From Chitinophaga rhizosphaerae (GTDB lineage Bacteria; Bacteroidota; Bacteroidia; Chitinophagales; Chitinophagaceae): a stretch of 64,000 nucleotides of DNA. Position 1 is the stretch's first letter; every line of letters begins with the position of its first letter. A program made the translations under genes and the position numbers. The notes beneath the pieces are model-generated. The model did no database searches, had not been told where the DNA came from, and worked only from the letters and a program-made list of their open reading frames with translations. Location of the stretch: the NCBI RefSeq assembly GCF_003958645.1, contig NZ_RXLO01000008.1, positions 1 through 64,000 on the forward strand. Reading direction: 5' to 3'. This document shows, one piece after another, positions 9,101 to 17,450 of this stretch.

Positions 9101-9287
9101 ATGGGTGAAAAACGCATCGTTGAGCCTCAACGGCAACAACCTGCTGCTGTTCACGAACTACACCGGCATGGACCCCGAGACCAGCGCCGCCGGCGCGGGT
9201 GTGATCGGTTCCGGGTCTGTAGGCATCGATTACGGCGGGATCCCTTCCACTTCCGGACTGGGTGTTAGTTTACATGTTAAATTCTAA
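6189..9287 (+). CDS. SusC/RagA-family TonB-linked outer-membrane protein (pair 1)
   Basis: 1032 residues from the ATG at 6189, chosen because it begins a standard signal peptide (MRKMLR... ending near SPAQ). Domain order: carboxypeptidase-regulatory-like domain (about 27-110, GVSIRIKGT), TonB-dependent plug (about 115-240, with VVVTAMG and LFVVDGMPIDN), then a long beta-barrel ending in a C-terminal Phe (HVKF). SusC proteins take oligomers or peptides across the outer membrane with energy from TonB, with the SusD lipoprotein as lid. The SusD gene follows after 11 bp. No STN domain is present, and no sigma/anti-sigma pair is near, so its control differs from pair 2. Substrate cannot be read: no glycoside hydrolase is adjacent. 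Confidence 0.95.
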   Translation: MRKMLRLLTALSLILFLLPAISPAQQKAITGTVQGDDGTPMPGVSIRIKGTTRYAQTNPSGQFTIQAAPGEMLEFSFIGYVTKDVLIGDNATLRIIMETSSSALGEVVVTAMGIKKERKALGYSVQDIKADELMKNKDPNLINSLNGKIAGLNITNSGGAPGSSASIVIRGGTSLERDNQPLFVVDGMPIDNSTGQGDNSAFDGMINRSTTNSNRAMDLNPEDIESISVLKGPAAAALYGIRAANGAIVITTKKGKDGATSASITSRYTNSWVNKLPKQQSTFKQGSSLNGTFTDQTTVSWGKRFEAGEEVYDNVRNFFQHGQAFDNSFTVTGGNKNGNFFLSGSALRQTGIVPTTGFNRSTVRFNGEQKIGRFTFGINSSFSHANTTKTLTANGLWDAQTNGALEGALVWPRNRDMRYWLDPNGAKVRLLPAISLDANGDLENPNWILHRNPQGDKTNRWLGTAYANVKITDWLDATYRLGIDNYVTQFSTIISPGSSVKEAWLKGMISETDRNYQYINSNFMLNFHKNIGRDWDLNFLLGTTAEDFKTKSNSLRAENLLLPNKWTINNADRRDRYALQKLDRSRLVGAYGDLRVSYKNMVFLSATGRNDWTSTLTQDNWSFFYPAVSGSFVFTELMEKNSILSYGKVRASWAQVGKVAPAYQTATYLKTPELTIGGGFRNEWTRGNPNMKPETTTSTEVGTELRFLGNRLGLDVTYYVNNSRDQILQPRVSNATGYILSYVNTGEIENRGIEVSINANPIRKKDFNWDVALNFSKNKGTVKSLPAALPILYVTDVQVGNAKAASFDGGNFMGLSGSRWQHDENGNTILDWDTGLPKISGNTTENVGNREPNLLGGINNSFTYKNWNLSFLWDFRLGGDVFNGTEYMLVSNGLSTITENRDQNITLTGVSMNPGTNKYEAKTATVKATEKFYREMYLNHIPFFVEKVNWMRLRSLSLTYNLPQGMFSNMKWVKNASLSLNGNNLLLFTNYTGMDPETSAAGAGVIGSGSVGIDYGGIPSTSGLGVSLHVKF

Positions 9288-9298
9288 ATCTGAGGGAC

Positions 9299-10909
9299 AT
9301 GAAAAAGATCATTTGCATTCTCACCATAGCCGCCGTTTCCTTCACCTCCTGTAAGAAATGGCTGGACATCAATCAAAACCCGAACGTTGGCCAGGAAGCG
9401 GACCCTACGCCCGAGCAGCGCCTTCCACCCATCCTGGCGCAGTTCGTAGACGGATATGAAAGCGCCGGCACCCGCGCCGCGCTCATCACCCAGCAGCTCG
9501 CCACCATTTACGTTAACAGCCTCGGCGCATACCAGATGAGCCGCTGGAACACTACCACCACCACCTCCATCGCCGGATGGCCCTGGCAGAGCTGGTACGT
9601 GAACACGGCCGTGAACATCCAGCCCATGATCGTAGCCGCGCAGAAAGTGGACGCCTGGCATTATGTAGGCGTAGGCAAGATCATCAAAGCCTGGGGATTC
9701 GGGTACATGGCCGATTATTACGGCATGCTGCCTTATGATGAGTTCGACGACCCGAAAGTGCTCACGCCCAAATTCGACGACGGCGCTTACGTACAAACGA
9801 AAGTGCTGGCCTTACTGGACGAAGCCATCGCCGACCTCCAGAAAACCCAGGGCGCCATCGCCCCCGCCCTTTCCAAAGGCGACTACCTGCATGGCGGCAA
9901 CGCGGCCGACTGGATCAAGACGGCCTATGCGCTGAAGGCCCGCTTCCTGCTGCATACCTCCAAGAAAGCGGGCTTCAACCCGCAAGCCGTGCTCGACCTG
10001 CTCGACAAGGCCCCTAAAGCCGACGACGAGGGCGCCATCATGCAGTACGTAGACGAGTCGCCCGCCACTACCACCGTTCAGGCCGCGCTGCAATACGTGA
10101 ACATCAACAACAACTATCGCCCTACGAAGCTGTTCATCGATTATCTCACCAACAATTACACCGGAGCACCAACCGGCGCCAACAACATCGAGGACCCGCG
10201 CGCCGCGCTCATGATCCCCAGTGCTTCGGACGTTAACGGTGTGCTGGTGCGCTCCGAAGGCGTGGATATGGCTTCCGATATGCCCAAATCCGGTCCTGCG
10301 GCGAGCGATGCCCGCTTCATCACCTTGCGGAAAAACCCCGCGGCCCCGAAGCCCGGCGATAAGATCGTGTCTACCGGCTCCTGGTACACCCAACGCGGCG
10401 GCAAAGGCCTGCTGATCACCAACGCCGAAATGCGCTTCATCGAAGCGGAAATGCTGTTCCGACAAGACAAGCGCGCGGAAGCGCTGGCTGCCTACAAGGC
10501 CGGCATCCGCTCGCACATGAATACCATGGGCATTGCCGGCACCACGATCGATAACTTCCTCGCCAGCACTTCCGTCGTGCAAAACGCGCAGGATATCACG
10601 ATGAGCCACATCATGATCCAGAAATGGATCGCGCTGAGCTATTCCCCCGAAGCCTGGATGGACATGCGCCGCATGAATTTCTGCGCAGACGCCGGCGGCA
10701 ATTACAACGAAGCCATGGGTGTATACAAAGGGTTCAAACGCCCGTCGCACGTCATGTCCGAAGGGTATCCCAACCCTACCGACTGGCCGCGCCGGTGCGC
10801 CGTTCCGTCGTATGAGATCAACTACAACATGGTCGAAGTGCTGGAAGCCAATCCCAATGCAGGCAACCCGACCTATATGGCGGAACCTGTGTGGTGGGAT
10901 AAACCCTGA
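9299..10909 (+). CDS. SusD/RagB-family nutrient-binding lipoprotein (pair 1)
   Basis: 536 residues with a lipoprotein signal (lipobox FTSC, Cys18), followed by the family's WLDINQNP segment. The sequence is of the alpha-helical TPR-like SusD fold and looks closest to the SusD-like_2 subgroup. It acts at the cell surface as the lid of the preceding SusC transporter and captures substrate. Operon with SusC (11-bp gap). A strong hairpin terminator follows at 10922, so the pair forms a two-gene unit. Confidence 0.93.
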   Translation: MKKIICILTIAAVSFTSCKKWLDINQNPNVGQEADPTPEQRLPPILAQFVDGYESAGTRAALITQQLATIYVNSLGAYQMSRWNTTTTTSIAGWPWQSWYVNTAVNIQPMIVAAQKVDAWHYVGVGKIIKAWGFGYMADYYGMLPYDEFDDPKVLTPKFDDGAYVQTKVLALLDEAIADLQKTQGAIAPALSKGDYLHGGNAADWIKTAYALKARFLLHTSKKAGFNPQAVLDLLDKAPKADDEGAIMQYVDESPATTTVQAALQYVNINNNYRPTKLFIDYLTNNYTGAPTGANNIEDPRAALMIPSASDVNGVLVRSEGVDMASDMPKSGPAASDARFITLRKNPAAPKPGDKIVSTGSWYTQRGGKGLLITNAEMRFIEAEMLFRQDKRAEALAAYKAGIRSHMNTMGIAGTTIDNFLASTSVVQNAQDITMSHIMIQKWIALSYSPEAWMDMRRMNFCADAGGNYNEAMGVYKGFKRPSHVMSEGYPNPTDWPRRCAVPSYEINYNMVEVLEANPNAGNPTYMAEPVWWDKP

Positions 10910-10921
10910 CGCACGATGCTC

Positions 10922-10973
10922 CGCAATAGCAAAACGGCGCTCCCGGGACCGGGAGCGCCGTTTTGCTATTGCG
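10922..10973. terminator. Terminator hairpin after the SusC/SusD pair
   Basis: Perfect 25-bp inverted repeat (10922-10946 with 10949-10973). Its GC-rich core is flanked by AAAA and TTTT, so the core alone is a bidirectional terminator. It lies 12 bp past the SusD stop. Confidence 0.8.
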
Positions 10974-11015
10974 AAAATGTTATGAATGGCTGATGGGTGG
11001 CCTTCGGGGATTGAT

Positions 11016-11023
11016 TACCTTTG
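11016..11023 (+). promoter_or_regulatory. -7 box TACCTTTG before the helicase gene
   Basis: Exact match to the Bacteroidota TAnnTTTG element, ending 4 bases before the chosen ATG (11028). This implies a nearly leaderless transcript. No clear -33 TTG at the normal spacing. Confidence 0.5.
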
Positions 11024-11027
11024 CGGG

Positions 11028-12932
11028 ATGGATTATTTCAGCAGGCTCCGGCAGTTGTTGCAGCAGGAGAAGTCGGACGACAGGGAAAATTACCGTAAAC
11101 TCACAGAAAGCGTATCCGTGGCCGAAAGGCGCGCTAACGGCCTTTCCTGGTACCCCGTGGCCATCCGCGGGTCCGAAATGAGCCGGGGCGATTACCTGAC
11201 GGTGGAGATCGAGCGCACCACGCATCACGATGTGCCGCACCAGTTGCGTTTCGGCGCATCCGCCGTGCTGTTTTCGCAGCATGACCCGAAGGAATATCGT
11301 GCCGAGGGCACCATCGCCTGGCAAAGCGGCAACCGCCTGAAAATCACCCTGAAATCCGACGAACTGCCGGAATGGGCAGACAGCGGCAAACTGGGCATCG
11401 ATCTGCTGTTCGACAATACCAGCTACGAAGAAATGTTCTCCGCTCTGCAGAAAGCGGAATCCCTCCTCGAAAAATCCACCGAAGGCCGCCTCGTGCGCGT
11501 GCTCACCGGCGCGGAAACACCCGCATTCGACGCATATCATCCACCGTTCACCTCCCAAACCCTCAACCCTTCCCAACAGGAAGCCGTTAATAAAATATTG
11601 TCCGCCAACGATGTGGCCGTGGTGCACGGCCCTCCCGGCACCGGTAAAACCACCACCATCGTACAGGCCATCAAGGCGCTCCTTTCCAACGACGATAAAA
11701 AGATCCTCGTAGTGGCGCCCAGCAATGCCGCGGTAGACCTGCTCAGCGAGAAACTCTTCGCCGAAGGCCTCCGCGTACTCCGTGTAGGCAATCCCGTTAA
11801 GGTCTCTGAAAAGCTGACGGACATTACGCTGGACGCACAGGTGAGCAATCATTCGTCTGTCAAGGAAATCCGCCGCCTCCGCAAGCAAGCCAACGAGTTC
11901 CGCAATATGGCGCATAAATACAAACGTAATTTCGGTAAGTCGGAGCGCGAGCAGCGGAAAGCCCTTTTCGCGGAAGCCCGCAACATCATGCAAAGCGTCG
12001 AAAAGATGGAACAGTACATCGTTTCGGACATTCTCGACAAAGCGCAGGTAGTGACCGCCACGCCGGTTGGCGCGCAGCATTACACCGTTCGCCACCTGCA
12101 ATACGATACCGTGGTGATCGACGAAGCCGGCCAGGCCCTGGAGCCCGCCTGCTGGATCGCCGCGCTGAAAGGGAAAAAAGTGGTGCTCGCCGGCGACCAT
12201 TGCCAACTGCCGCCCACCATCAAATCGGCAGACGCCGCGCGCGACGGCCTCGCCGAAACCCTGCTCGAAAAACTTGCCATCCGCCATCCGGGATCGGTGA
12301 CCATGCTCGAAGAGCAATACCGCATGCACAATACCATCATGGGATATGCTTCCACCGCGTTTTACGACAGCCGGCTGAAAGCGCATCCTTCCGTGGCGGG
12401 GCACCTGCTGTTCGGCGAAGATGCGCCCCTGGCGTTCGTGGACACGGCGGGCTGCGGGTTCGATGAAAAGCAGGAAGGCACCAGCACCTCCAACCCCGAA
12501 GAAGCGGCGTTCCTGTTCCGACACCTGGCGGGCTTCGTGGAAACGTTGCTGCCGCATTATCAACCCGGCAACTTCCCCACAATCGCAGTGATTGCGCCAT
12601 ACAAGGAACAGATCGGTTTGCTGCGCGAACAGCTCGACCATCATCCCGGCCTCAAAATTTTCGGCGACCGGATTTCCGTCAATACGATCGACAGCTTCCA
12701 GGGGCAGGAGCGCGACGTGGTGTACATCAGCATAACGCGCAGCAATTCCGATAACAAGATCGGCTTCCTGTCAGACATCCGGCGGATGAACGTGGCCATG
12801 ACGCGCGCGCGCAAAAAACTCGTGGTCATCGGCGACAGCGCAACGTTATCGAGACTGCCGTACTACGCGGGTTTCATCGCATACGCCGAAGCGAACGATG
12901 CATACAAAAGTGCGTGGGAATATATGGTATAA
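11028..12932 (+). CDS. IGHMBP2/SMUBP2-type superfamily 1 helicase
   Basis: 634 residues from ATG 11028 (the frame extends to 10986, but that start lies before the promoter-like box). Superfamily 1B layout: an N-terminal beta-rich domain (to about 170), Walker A GPPGTGKT (about 201-208), Walker B/DEAG box VVIDEAGQA (about 361) followed by the GDHCQLPPT motif III, a QYRMH segment, and the C-terminal motifs NTIDSFQGQE and VAMTRARKKL (about 589). Such UPF1-like enzymes unwind DNA or RNA 5' to 3' in the cytoplasm; the bacterial role is not well defined. Transcribed alone after the terminator of the Sus pair. Confidence 0.9.
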   Translation: MDYFSRLRQLLQQEKSDDRENYRKLTESVSVAERRANGLSWYPVAIRGSEMSRGDYLTVEIERTTHHDVPHQLRFGASAVLFSQHDPKEYRAEGTIAWQSGNRLKITLKSDELPEWADSGKLGIDLLFDNTSYEEMFSALQKAESLLEKSTEGRLVRVLTGAETPAFDAYHPPFTSQTLNPSQQEAVNKILSANDVAVVHGPPGTGKTTTIVQAIKALLSNDDKKILVVAPSNAAVDLLSEKLFAEGLRVLRVGNPVKVSEKLTDITLDAQVSNHSSVKEIRRLRKQANEFRNMAHKYKRNFGKSEREQRKALFAEARNIMQSVEKMEQYIVSDILDKAQVVTATPVGAQHYTVRHLQYDTVVIDEAGQALEPACWIAALKGKKVVLAGDHCQLPPTIKSADAARDGLAETLLEKLAIRHPGSVTMLEEQYRMHNTIMGYASTAFYDSRLKAHPSVAGHLLFGEDAPLAFVDTAGCGFDEKQEGTSTSNPEEAAFLFRHLAGFVETLLPHYQPGNFPTIAVIAPYKEQIGLLREQLDHHPGLKIFGDRISVNTIDSFQGQERDVVYISITRSNSDNKIGFLSDIRRMNVAMTRARKKLVVIGDSATLSRLPYYAGFIAYAEANDAYKSAWEYMV

Positions 12933-13040
12933 AAAAGTACCCGCCATGCTGCGGTGTAAACCTGGGCAGGGCGGGCGGTATATGTTGAGGCGGCCGGAGC
13001 CGCCGGGAGGTACCTGTGGGGATTGGCCCCAATCAAGTAC
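12931..13040 (-). ncRNA. Candidate 110-nt small RNA, family not recognised
   Basis: The gap between the helicase and the TonB receptor holds a self-contained transcription unit on the minus strand. A -7 box TATCTTTG (minus strand, 13052-13045) is followed 5 bases later by a possible start near 13040. The body is highly GC-structured: GATTGG-GG-CCAATC, a GGCGGC-TCCG-GCCGCC hairpin, and a final hairpin with CCCGCC/GGCGGG, CUGC/GCAG and GGU/ACC pairs. It ends in six U (12936-12931). Length and architecture are similar to the small signal recognition particle RNA, but the conserved domain IV (CAGG opposite AGCA around a GGAA-type loop) cannot be formed convincingly, so I do not call it SRP RNA. 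There is no good reading frame. Confidence 0.55.
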
Positions 13041-13044
13041 AAGG

Positions 13045-13052
13045 CAAAGATA
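13045..13052 (-). promoter_or_regulatory. -7 box TATCTTTG of the candidate small RNA
   Basis: Exact TAnnTTTG match on the minus strand inside a non-coding gap, 5 bases before the predicted RNA start. A TTG lies 15 bases upstream, closer than the usual 19. Confidence 0.5.
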
Positions 13053-13132
13053 CAGGCAAGTTGGATGCAACCATTGCAGCGACGCACTTTTTTAGGCACA
13101 ACTTATCCAGCATATTTCCCGCCAAACGGCAT

Positions 13133-15175
13133 TTACCTGAATATGCCGGGGTATTTTCCGGCAGGCGCTTTCCACCCATTCAATTTCACGGTAAAACCTG
13201 CGTAGAACGATCGTCCGGGAGCGGCGTTGTAGTACCGGCCGGCGGCGGCGTTGATGTCGTTGCCGAGGCTGTAGGTTTCGTTGAGGAGATTTTCACTTCC
13301 GGCGAAGAGGCGCCCCTCCCATCCCCGGCGCTTCAGCTTGTATTCGGCTTTGAGGCCGAGCAGGTTGAAGGCGGCGGATTTATCGGTATTGGCGTCGTTC
13401 ATAAAGATATCATCGTTGTACAGCCAGGTGGCGAATACCGAGCACGCAGGACTGATGCGCACATCCGCCGAAGCGGTGAGCGCGTGCTGTGGCGTTCCGG
13501 GAAGGCGGTTGCCATTGAACGATTTGCCGGCCTGGGAAAATTCTTCGTACCGGAAATGATGGAAAGTCCACCCGCCACGAATCCCCAACACATCCAGCGG
13601 CTGATACGCAACGGCCACTTCCGCACCCTGTTGCACGGTGGCGCCGGCATTCACGAAGTAATCGGCGCCGGAGGCGTCTCGCCGCTGCACGATGGCGTCT
13701 TTCAACTGGAACCGGAACAGGCTCACGTCGTACCGGAAACGACTGTTGCCGCCGCGCGCCCCGGCTTCGTAATTCCATCCTTTTTCCGCCTGCAGATCGG
13801 TATTGATGACGCTGGTAGACGGCAGCAGTTCGGCTACCGCCGGCGGCGAGAAACCTTTAGACACTACGGCATACACGCTGGCCCAGGCGTTGAATCGTTT
13901 CAGGACGGCCAGTCGCGGCGCCCATTCCTTGTCGTATTGCGTGGTGAACCGGAACACCGGCGATTCCGAGACCCTGCGGATCGTAGTATTGGCGCTGTTC
14001 ATGCTCAGGCCGGCGGTGAATACCCATCCGTCATCGAGCACCAGTTCGGACTGCGCGAAAAGGGACAGGAGGCCGTTGCGGATGCGATCGTCTGTCTGGA
14101 GGATGCCCGCTTCGCCGTTCTTATTCGCAGACACCCGTGTCCGGAAGTTCCCTGTTTGTCCTTCCGCGCCCGCCAGCACGCGCCAGGGCCCTTTTTTCCA
14201 GGTCACCACCGTGCGCGCCCCGGCGTGGGGCTCGTTGCGTTGTTCGTAATTCCGGATGGATGGGTTGCACAGCCCGCTCCAGGCGCCATACACGCCCACG
14301 GAGTGCTCCCAATGCTCGTTCCAGCGGTAAGCCCATTTCAAGCCGCCCCACAGCGTTTGCTGGTAAATAGCGGCATGTGCGCCTGCTGCGGATGGGAAAG
14401 CCCCTGCGGCAGGGCGCGCCTGCTTCGGATCGGCGAGAAACTGCGCCAGCGTAAGGCCGCCGGGCGTTTCGTAATAGAGATCGCCGGCCAGCAAATGTGC
14501 TTCTACGACAGCGCGTTCGCTCGCCTCCCATTTACCGCTCCAGCCCGCCACATAGCGGCGCATGTAGGTCCGGTCGCGGTACCCGCCCGCTTCCTGCCAC
14601 GATGCCATGGCCTGCTGGCGGAACTTCGCACTGCCGAAAGCGGCGCTGGCCACTGCCTGTTGACTACCGAAACTGCCGGCCGAATACCCGGCGCTGAAGC
14701 TGTTTTCAGGGTCGAAGCGGCGGTCTCCCAGGAGAACGCCCCCTGTTCCGGCGCCGTACAGGCTGCTTCCCGGGCCTTTCAGCACTTCGAGGGAGGAAAA
14801 TATGACAGGAGAAAACTGGTTAAGGTAAGTGTTACCGCCAGGATCGGTGAACGGCAGGCCATTATAATACATTTTGACGTTGCGGACGCCGAAGGGCGAC
14901 CGCAGGGAGCTGCCGCGGATGTTCAACCGGTAACTCCCCGGCGAACGTTCCTCCATGCGCACGCCCGGCGCCGCGTTGAGCGCGGGCACGAGAGACCCGG
15001 GGGCCATCCGCTGCAAATCGGGTTCCCTGATCACGCTCACCGCCCCGGGAACGGTGGAAAGGTCACGCTGCTGGGCGTACCCCTGCACGGTATAACCGGG
15101 AAGCACCGTGGTATCCGTTTGTGCAGCGGCCGGTAGACCGAAGGCCATGGCCGCTATGATCATTTTTCTTTTCAT
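13133..15175 (-). CDS. TonB-dependent outer-membrane receptor
   Basis: 680 residues with a signal peptide (MKRKMIIAAMAFGLPAAA, cleaved before QTD). A plug domain (about 30-145: VSVIREPDLQRM..., LNIRGSSLR, VLKGPGSSLYGAGTGG) is followed by a beta-barrel. It lacks the carboxypeptidase-like N-terminal domain of SusC proteins and resembles the FecA/cobalamin-type receptors for iron chelates or similar small compounds. The barrel is followed by about 14 residues after the last predicted strand, an unusual tail for a barrel protein. No partner gene or riboswitch was found nearby, so the ligand is unknown. The gene ends about 80 bp before the candidate small RNA promoter on the same strand. Confidence 0.9.
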   Translation of the reverse strand: MKRKMIIAAMAFGLPAAAQTDTTVLPGYTVQGYAQQRDLSTVPGAVSVIREPDLQRMAPGSLVPALNAAPGVRMEERSPGSYRLNIRGSSLRSPFGVRNVKMYYNGLPFTDPGGNTYLNQFSPVIFSSLEVLKGPGSSLYGAGTGGVLLGDRRFDPENSFSAGYSAGSFGSQQAVASAAFGSAKFRQQAMASWQEAGGYRDRTYMRRYVAGWSGKWEASERAVVEAHLLAGDLYYETPGGLTLAQFLADPKQARPAAGAFPSAAGAHAAIYQQTLWGGLKWAYRWNEHWEHSVGVYGAWSGLCNPSIRNYEQRNEPHAGARTVVTWKKGPWRVLAGAEGQTGNFRTRVSANKNGEAGILQTDDRIRNGLLSLFAQSELVLDDGWVFTAGLSMNSANTTIRRVSESPVFRFTTQYDKEWAPRLAVLKRFNAWASVYAVVSKGFSPPAVAELLPSTSVINTDLQAEKGWNYEAGARGGNSRFRYDVSLFRFQLKDAIVQRRDASGADYFVNAGATVQQGAEVAVAYQPLDVLGIRGGWTFHHFRYEEFSQAGKSFNGNRLPGTPQHALTASADVRISPACSVFATWLYNDDIFMNDANTDKSAAFNLLGLKAEYKLKRRGWEGRLFAGSENLLNETYSLGNDINAAAGRYYNAAPGRSFYAGFTVKLNGWKAPAGKYPGIFR

Positions 15176-15224
15176 AACTCGCAGCGCGTAAAATAGGAAA
15201 AATCCGGGTTTAATTATTTCGGGT

Positions 15225-15232
15225 TAATTTTG
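15225..15232 (+). promoter_or_regulatory. -7 box TAATTTTG before the radical SAM gene
   Basis: Exact TAnnTTTG match, 20 bases before the TTG start codon at 15253. Confidence 0.5.
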
Positions 15233-15252
15233 CCTTTTAAACGAATCCGAAT

Positions 15253-17448
15253 TTGAGCGCACCCGTATTCCTTATAACGCCGCCTTTTACACAGCTGAAC
15301 ACGCCATACCCGGCCACGGCCTACCTGAAAGGTTTCCTCAATACCAGGGGCATCCCGTCCGTACAGGCAGACCTGGGCATCGAAGCCACCGTGGCGTTGT
15401 TTTCCAAAAGCGGCCTTTCCACCCTCTTCGCCCGCATTCCGGCCGATAGGGAACTGAGCCCCAATGCGGCGCGCATCCTCGCCCTGCAAGACGATTACGT
15501 GCATACCATCGACGACGTGATCTCTTTCCTGCAAGGCCACAACCCTACCCTGGCGCACCGGATCTGCAAGCGCGACTTCCTCCCCGAAGCCTCCCGCTTC
15601 TCCCAGCTCGAAGACCTCGGCTGGGCATTCGGCTCCATGGGCACGCAAGACAAAGCCAAACACCTCGCCACCATGTACCTCGAAGATCTGTCCGATCTTA
15701 TCCAGGAATGCGTGGACGAGCACTTCGGATTCAGCCGCTACGCCGAAAAACTCGGCCGATCGGCCAACAGCTTCGATGAATTATACGAAGCCCTCCGCCA
15801 ACCCCTCACTTACGTCGACGAAATCCTGATCAGCCTCCTGGAAGAACGGATGAAAACCATACAACCTTCCATGGTGGCTATTTCCGTGCCTTTCCCCGGC
15901 AACCTCTACGCATCCCTTCGCTGCGCACAATATATCAAACAACATTACCCGCAGGTGAAAGTGTGCATGGGCGGCGGATTCGCGAACACCGAACTGCGCT
16001 CCGTTTCCGACCCGCGCGTCTTCGAATTCTACGATTACATCACGCTCGACGACGGCGAAGCGCCCATCGAAAACCTCTACCGCCACATCACCGGCGAACT
16101 GCCGGAAAGCGACCTGAAAAGGACTTTCCTGCTGAAAGACGGGCAGGTCACCTATATCAACAACGCGTCCTGCAAGGATTATAAACAGGGCCAGGTAGGA
16201 ACGCCCGACTACAGCGATTTCCATCTCGGCAAATACATTTCCGCCATCGAAGTCGTAAACCCCATGCACCGCATGTGGAGCGACGGCCGGTGGAACAAGC
16301 TCACCATGGCCCACGGCTGCTACTGGGGCAAATGCACTTTCTGCGACATTTCGCTCGATTACATCCGGCTGTACGAGCCCGTGGCCGCAGCCATGTTGGT
16401 AGACAGGATGGAAGAACTGATCGCGCAAACGGGCGAAACGGGATTCCATTTCGTGGACGAAGCCGCACCGCCTGCGCTCATGCGCGCGCTGGCGCTCGAG
16501 ATCATCAAAAGGAAACTCACCGTGAGCTGGTGGACCAACATCCGCTTCGAGAAAAGCTTCACCCGCGACCTTTGCCTGCTGCTGAAAGCCAGTGGCTGCA
16601 TAGCCGTGTCTGGCGGGCTGGAAGTGGCGTCTGACCGGCTTTTGGAACTTATTCAGAAAGGTATTACCGTGGCGCAGGTAGCGCAGGTGAACCGCAACTT
16701 TACCGAGGCGGGCATCATGGTACACGCCTATCTCATGTACGGCTTCCCCACGCAAACCGCCCAGGAAACCATCGACTCCCTGGAAATGGTGCGCCAGCTG
16801 TTCAAAACGGGCATCCTCCAATCCGCCTTCTGGCACCTGTTTACCATGACGGCGCATAGTCCGGTAGGCCTGAACCCCGAAAAATACCAGGTTAAACGTG
16901 TATCCGACACCGTTGGCGCCTTCGCCAATAACGACCTCGAGCATATCGACGACTCCGGCGCCGACCACGAACAGTTCGCGTTCGGGTTGAAGAAATCGCT
17001 CTTCAATTTCATGCACGGCATTTGCCTCGACGATCCTTTGCAGCATTGGTTCGAGATGAAAATCCCCCGCACCAAGATCCCGCCCGATTACATAGAAAAA
17101 GCCCTCCAGGAAGATGCGCTCGGCGCCCGCAAACCCACGGCCAAAGTGGTTTGGCTGGGCAAAAAACCGCAGGTGCAGACACTTACCAAATCGAAAAAAG
17201 GCAGTACCTGGGAAGTGACCTCCCTCACGTTCCAGACGCGCAAGGAACCGCTGAGCATCAGCGTGGGCAAGGAACAGGGGATCTGGCTGGCCGATATGCT
17301 GGAAAAGCTTTCGGTACAGGCCGCCACGCCCCTCACGCTAAAAGATGTGGAAGCGAGCTATAGTGCCGCAGGTTTGGAAGACTTCGAACTGTTCTGGGAC
17401 AATAAACCCGTGAACACGCTGCATAAAGCGGGATTACTGCAGTTGTAG
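15253..17448 (+). CDS. B12-binding-type radical SAM protein
   Basis: 731 residues starting at TTG (15253); the second part of the first sentence of the protein (APVFLITPPF) is a typical B12-binding-family opening, which supports this start. Residues ~190-290 form a cobalamin-binding-like Rossmann region (VAISVPFPG, VCMGGGFAN). The radical SAM core follows, with cysteines at about 355, 360 and 363 in GCYWGKCTFCD. The spacing is CX4CX2C, not the common CX3CX2C. Beyond it come SGGLEVASD and an RF region with AYLMYGFPTQT. Such proteins use a 4Fe-4S cluster and S-adenosylmethionine for radical chemistry such as methylation; the substrate is not known. It converges with the DEAD-box gene with only two bases between stop codons. 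Confidence 0.85.
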   Translation: MSAPVFLITPPFTQLNTPYPATAYLKGFLNTRGIPSVQADLGIEATVALFSKSGLSTLFARIPADRELSPNAARILALQDDYVHTIDDVISFLQGHNPTLAHRICKRDFLPEASRFSQLEDLGWAFGSMGTQDKAKHLATMYLEDLSDLIQECVDEHFGFSRYAEKLGRSANSFDELYEALRQPLTYVDEILISLLEERMKTIQPSMVAISVPFPGNLYASLRCAQYIKQHYPQVKVCMGGGFANTELRSVSDPRVFEFYDYITLDDGEAPIENLYRHITGELPESDLKRTFLLKDGQVTYINNASCKDYKQGQVGTPDYSDFHLGKYISAIEVVNPMHRMWSDGRWNKLTMAHGCYWGKCTFCDISLDYIRLYEPVAAAMLVDRMEELIAQTGETGFHFVDEAAPPALMRALALEIIKRKLTVSWWTNIRFEKSFTRDLCLLLKASGCIAVSGGLEVASDRLLELIQKGITVAQVAQVNRNFTEAGIMVHAYLMYGFPTQTAQETIDSLEMVRQLFKTGILQSAFWHLFTMTAHSPVGLNPEKYQVKRVSDTVGAFANNDLEHIDDSGADHEQFAFGLKKSLFNFMHGICLDDPLQHWFEMKIPRTKIPPDYIEKALQEDALGARKPTAKVVWLGKKPQVQTLTKSKKGSTWEVTSLTFQTRKEPLSISVGKEQGIWLADMLEKLSVQAATPLTLKDVEASYSAAGLEDFELFWDNKPVNTLHKAGLLQL

Positions 17449-17450
17449 GA

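Noticed and set aside
12931..13040. Calling the minus-strand RNA the small SRP RNA
   Set aside because: Size and U-tail fit, but the conserved domain IV internal loop and GGAA-type tetraloop could not be placed.
13016..15136. 706-residue plus-strand frame over the TonB receptor
   Set aside because: The minus-strand frame has clear plug and barrel features; this one has none.
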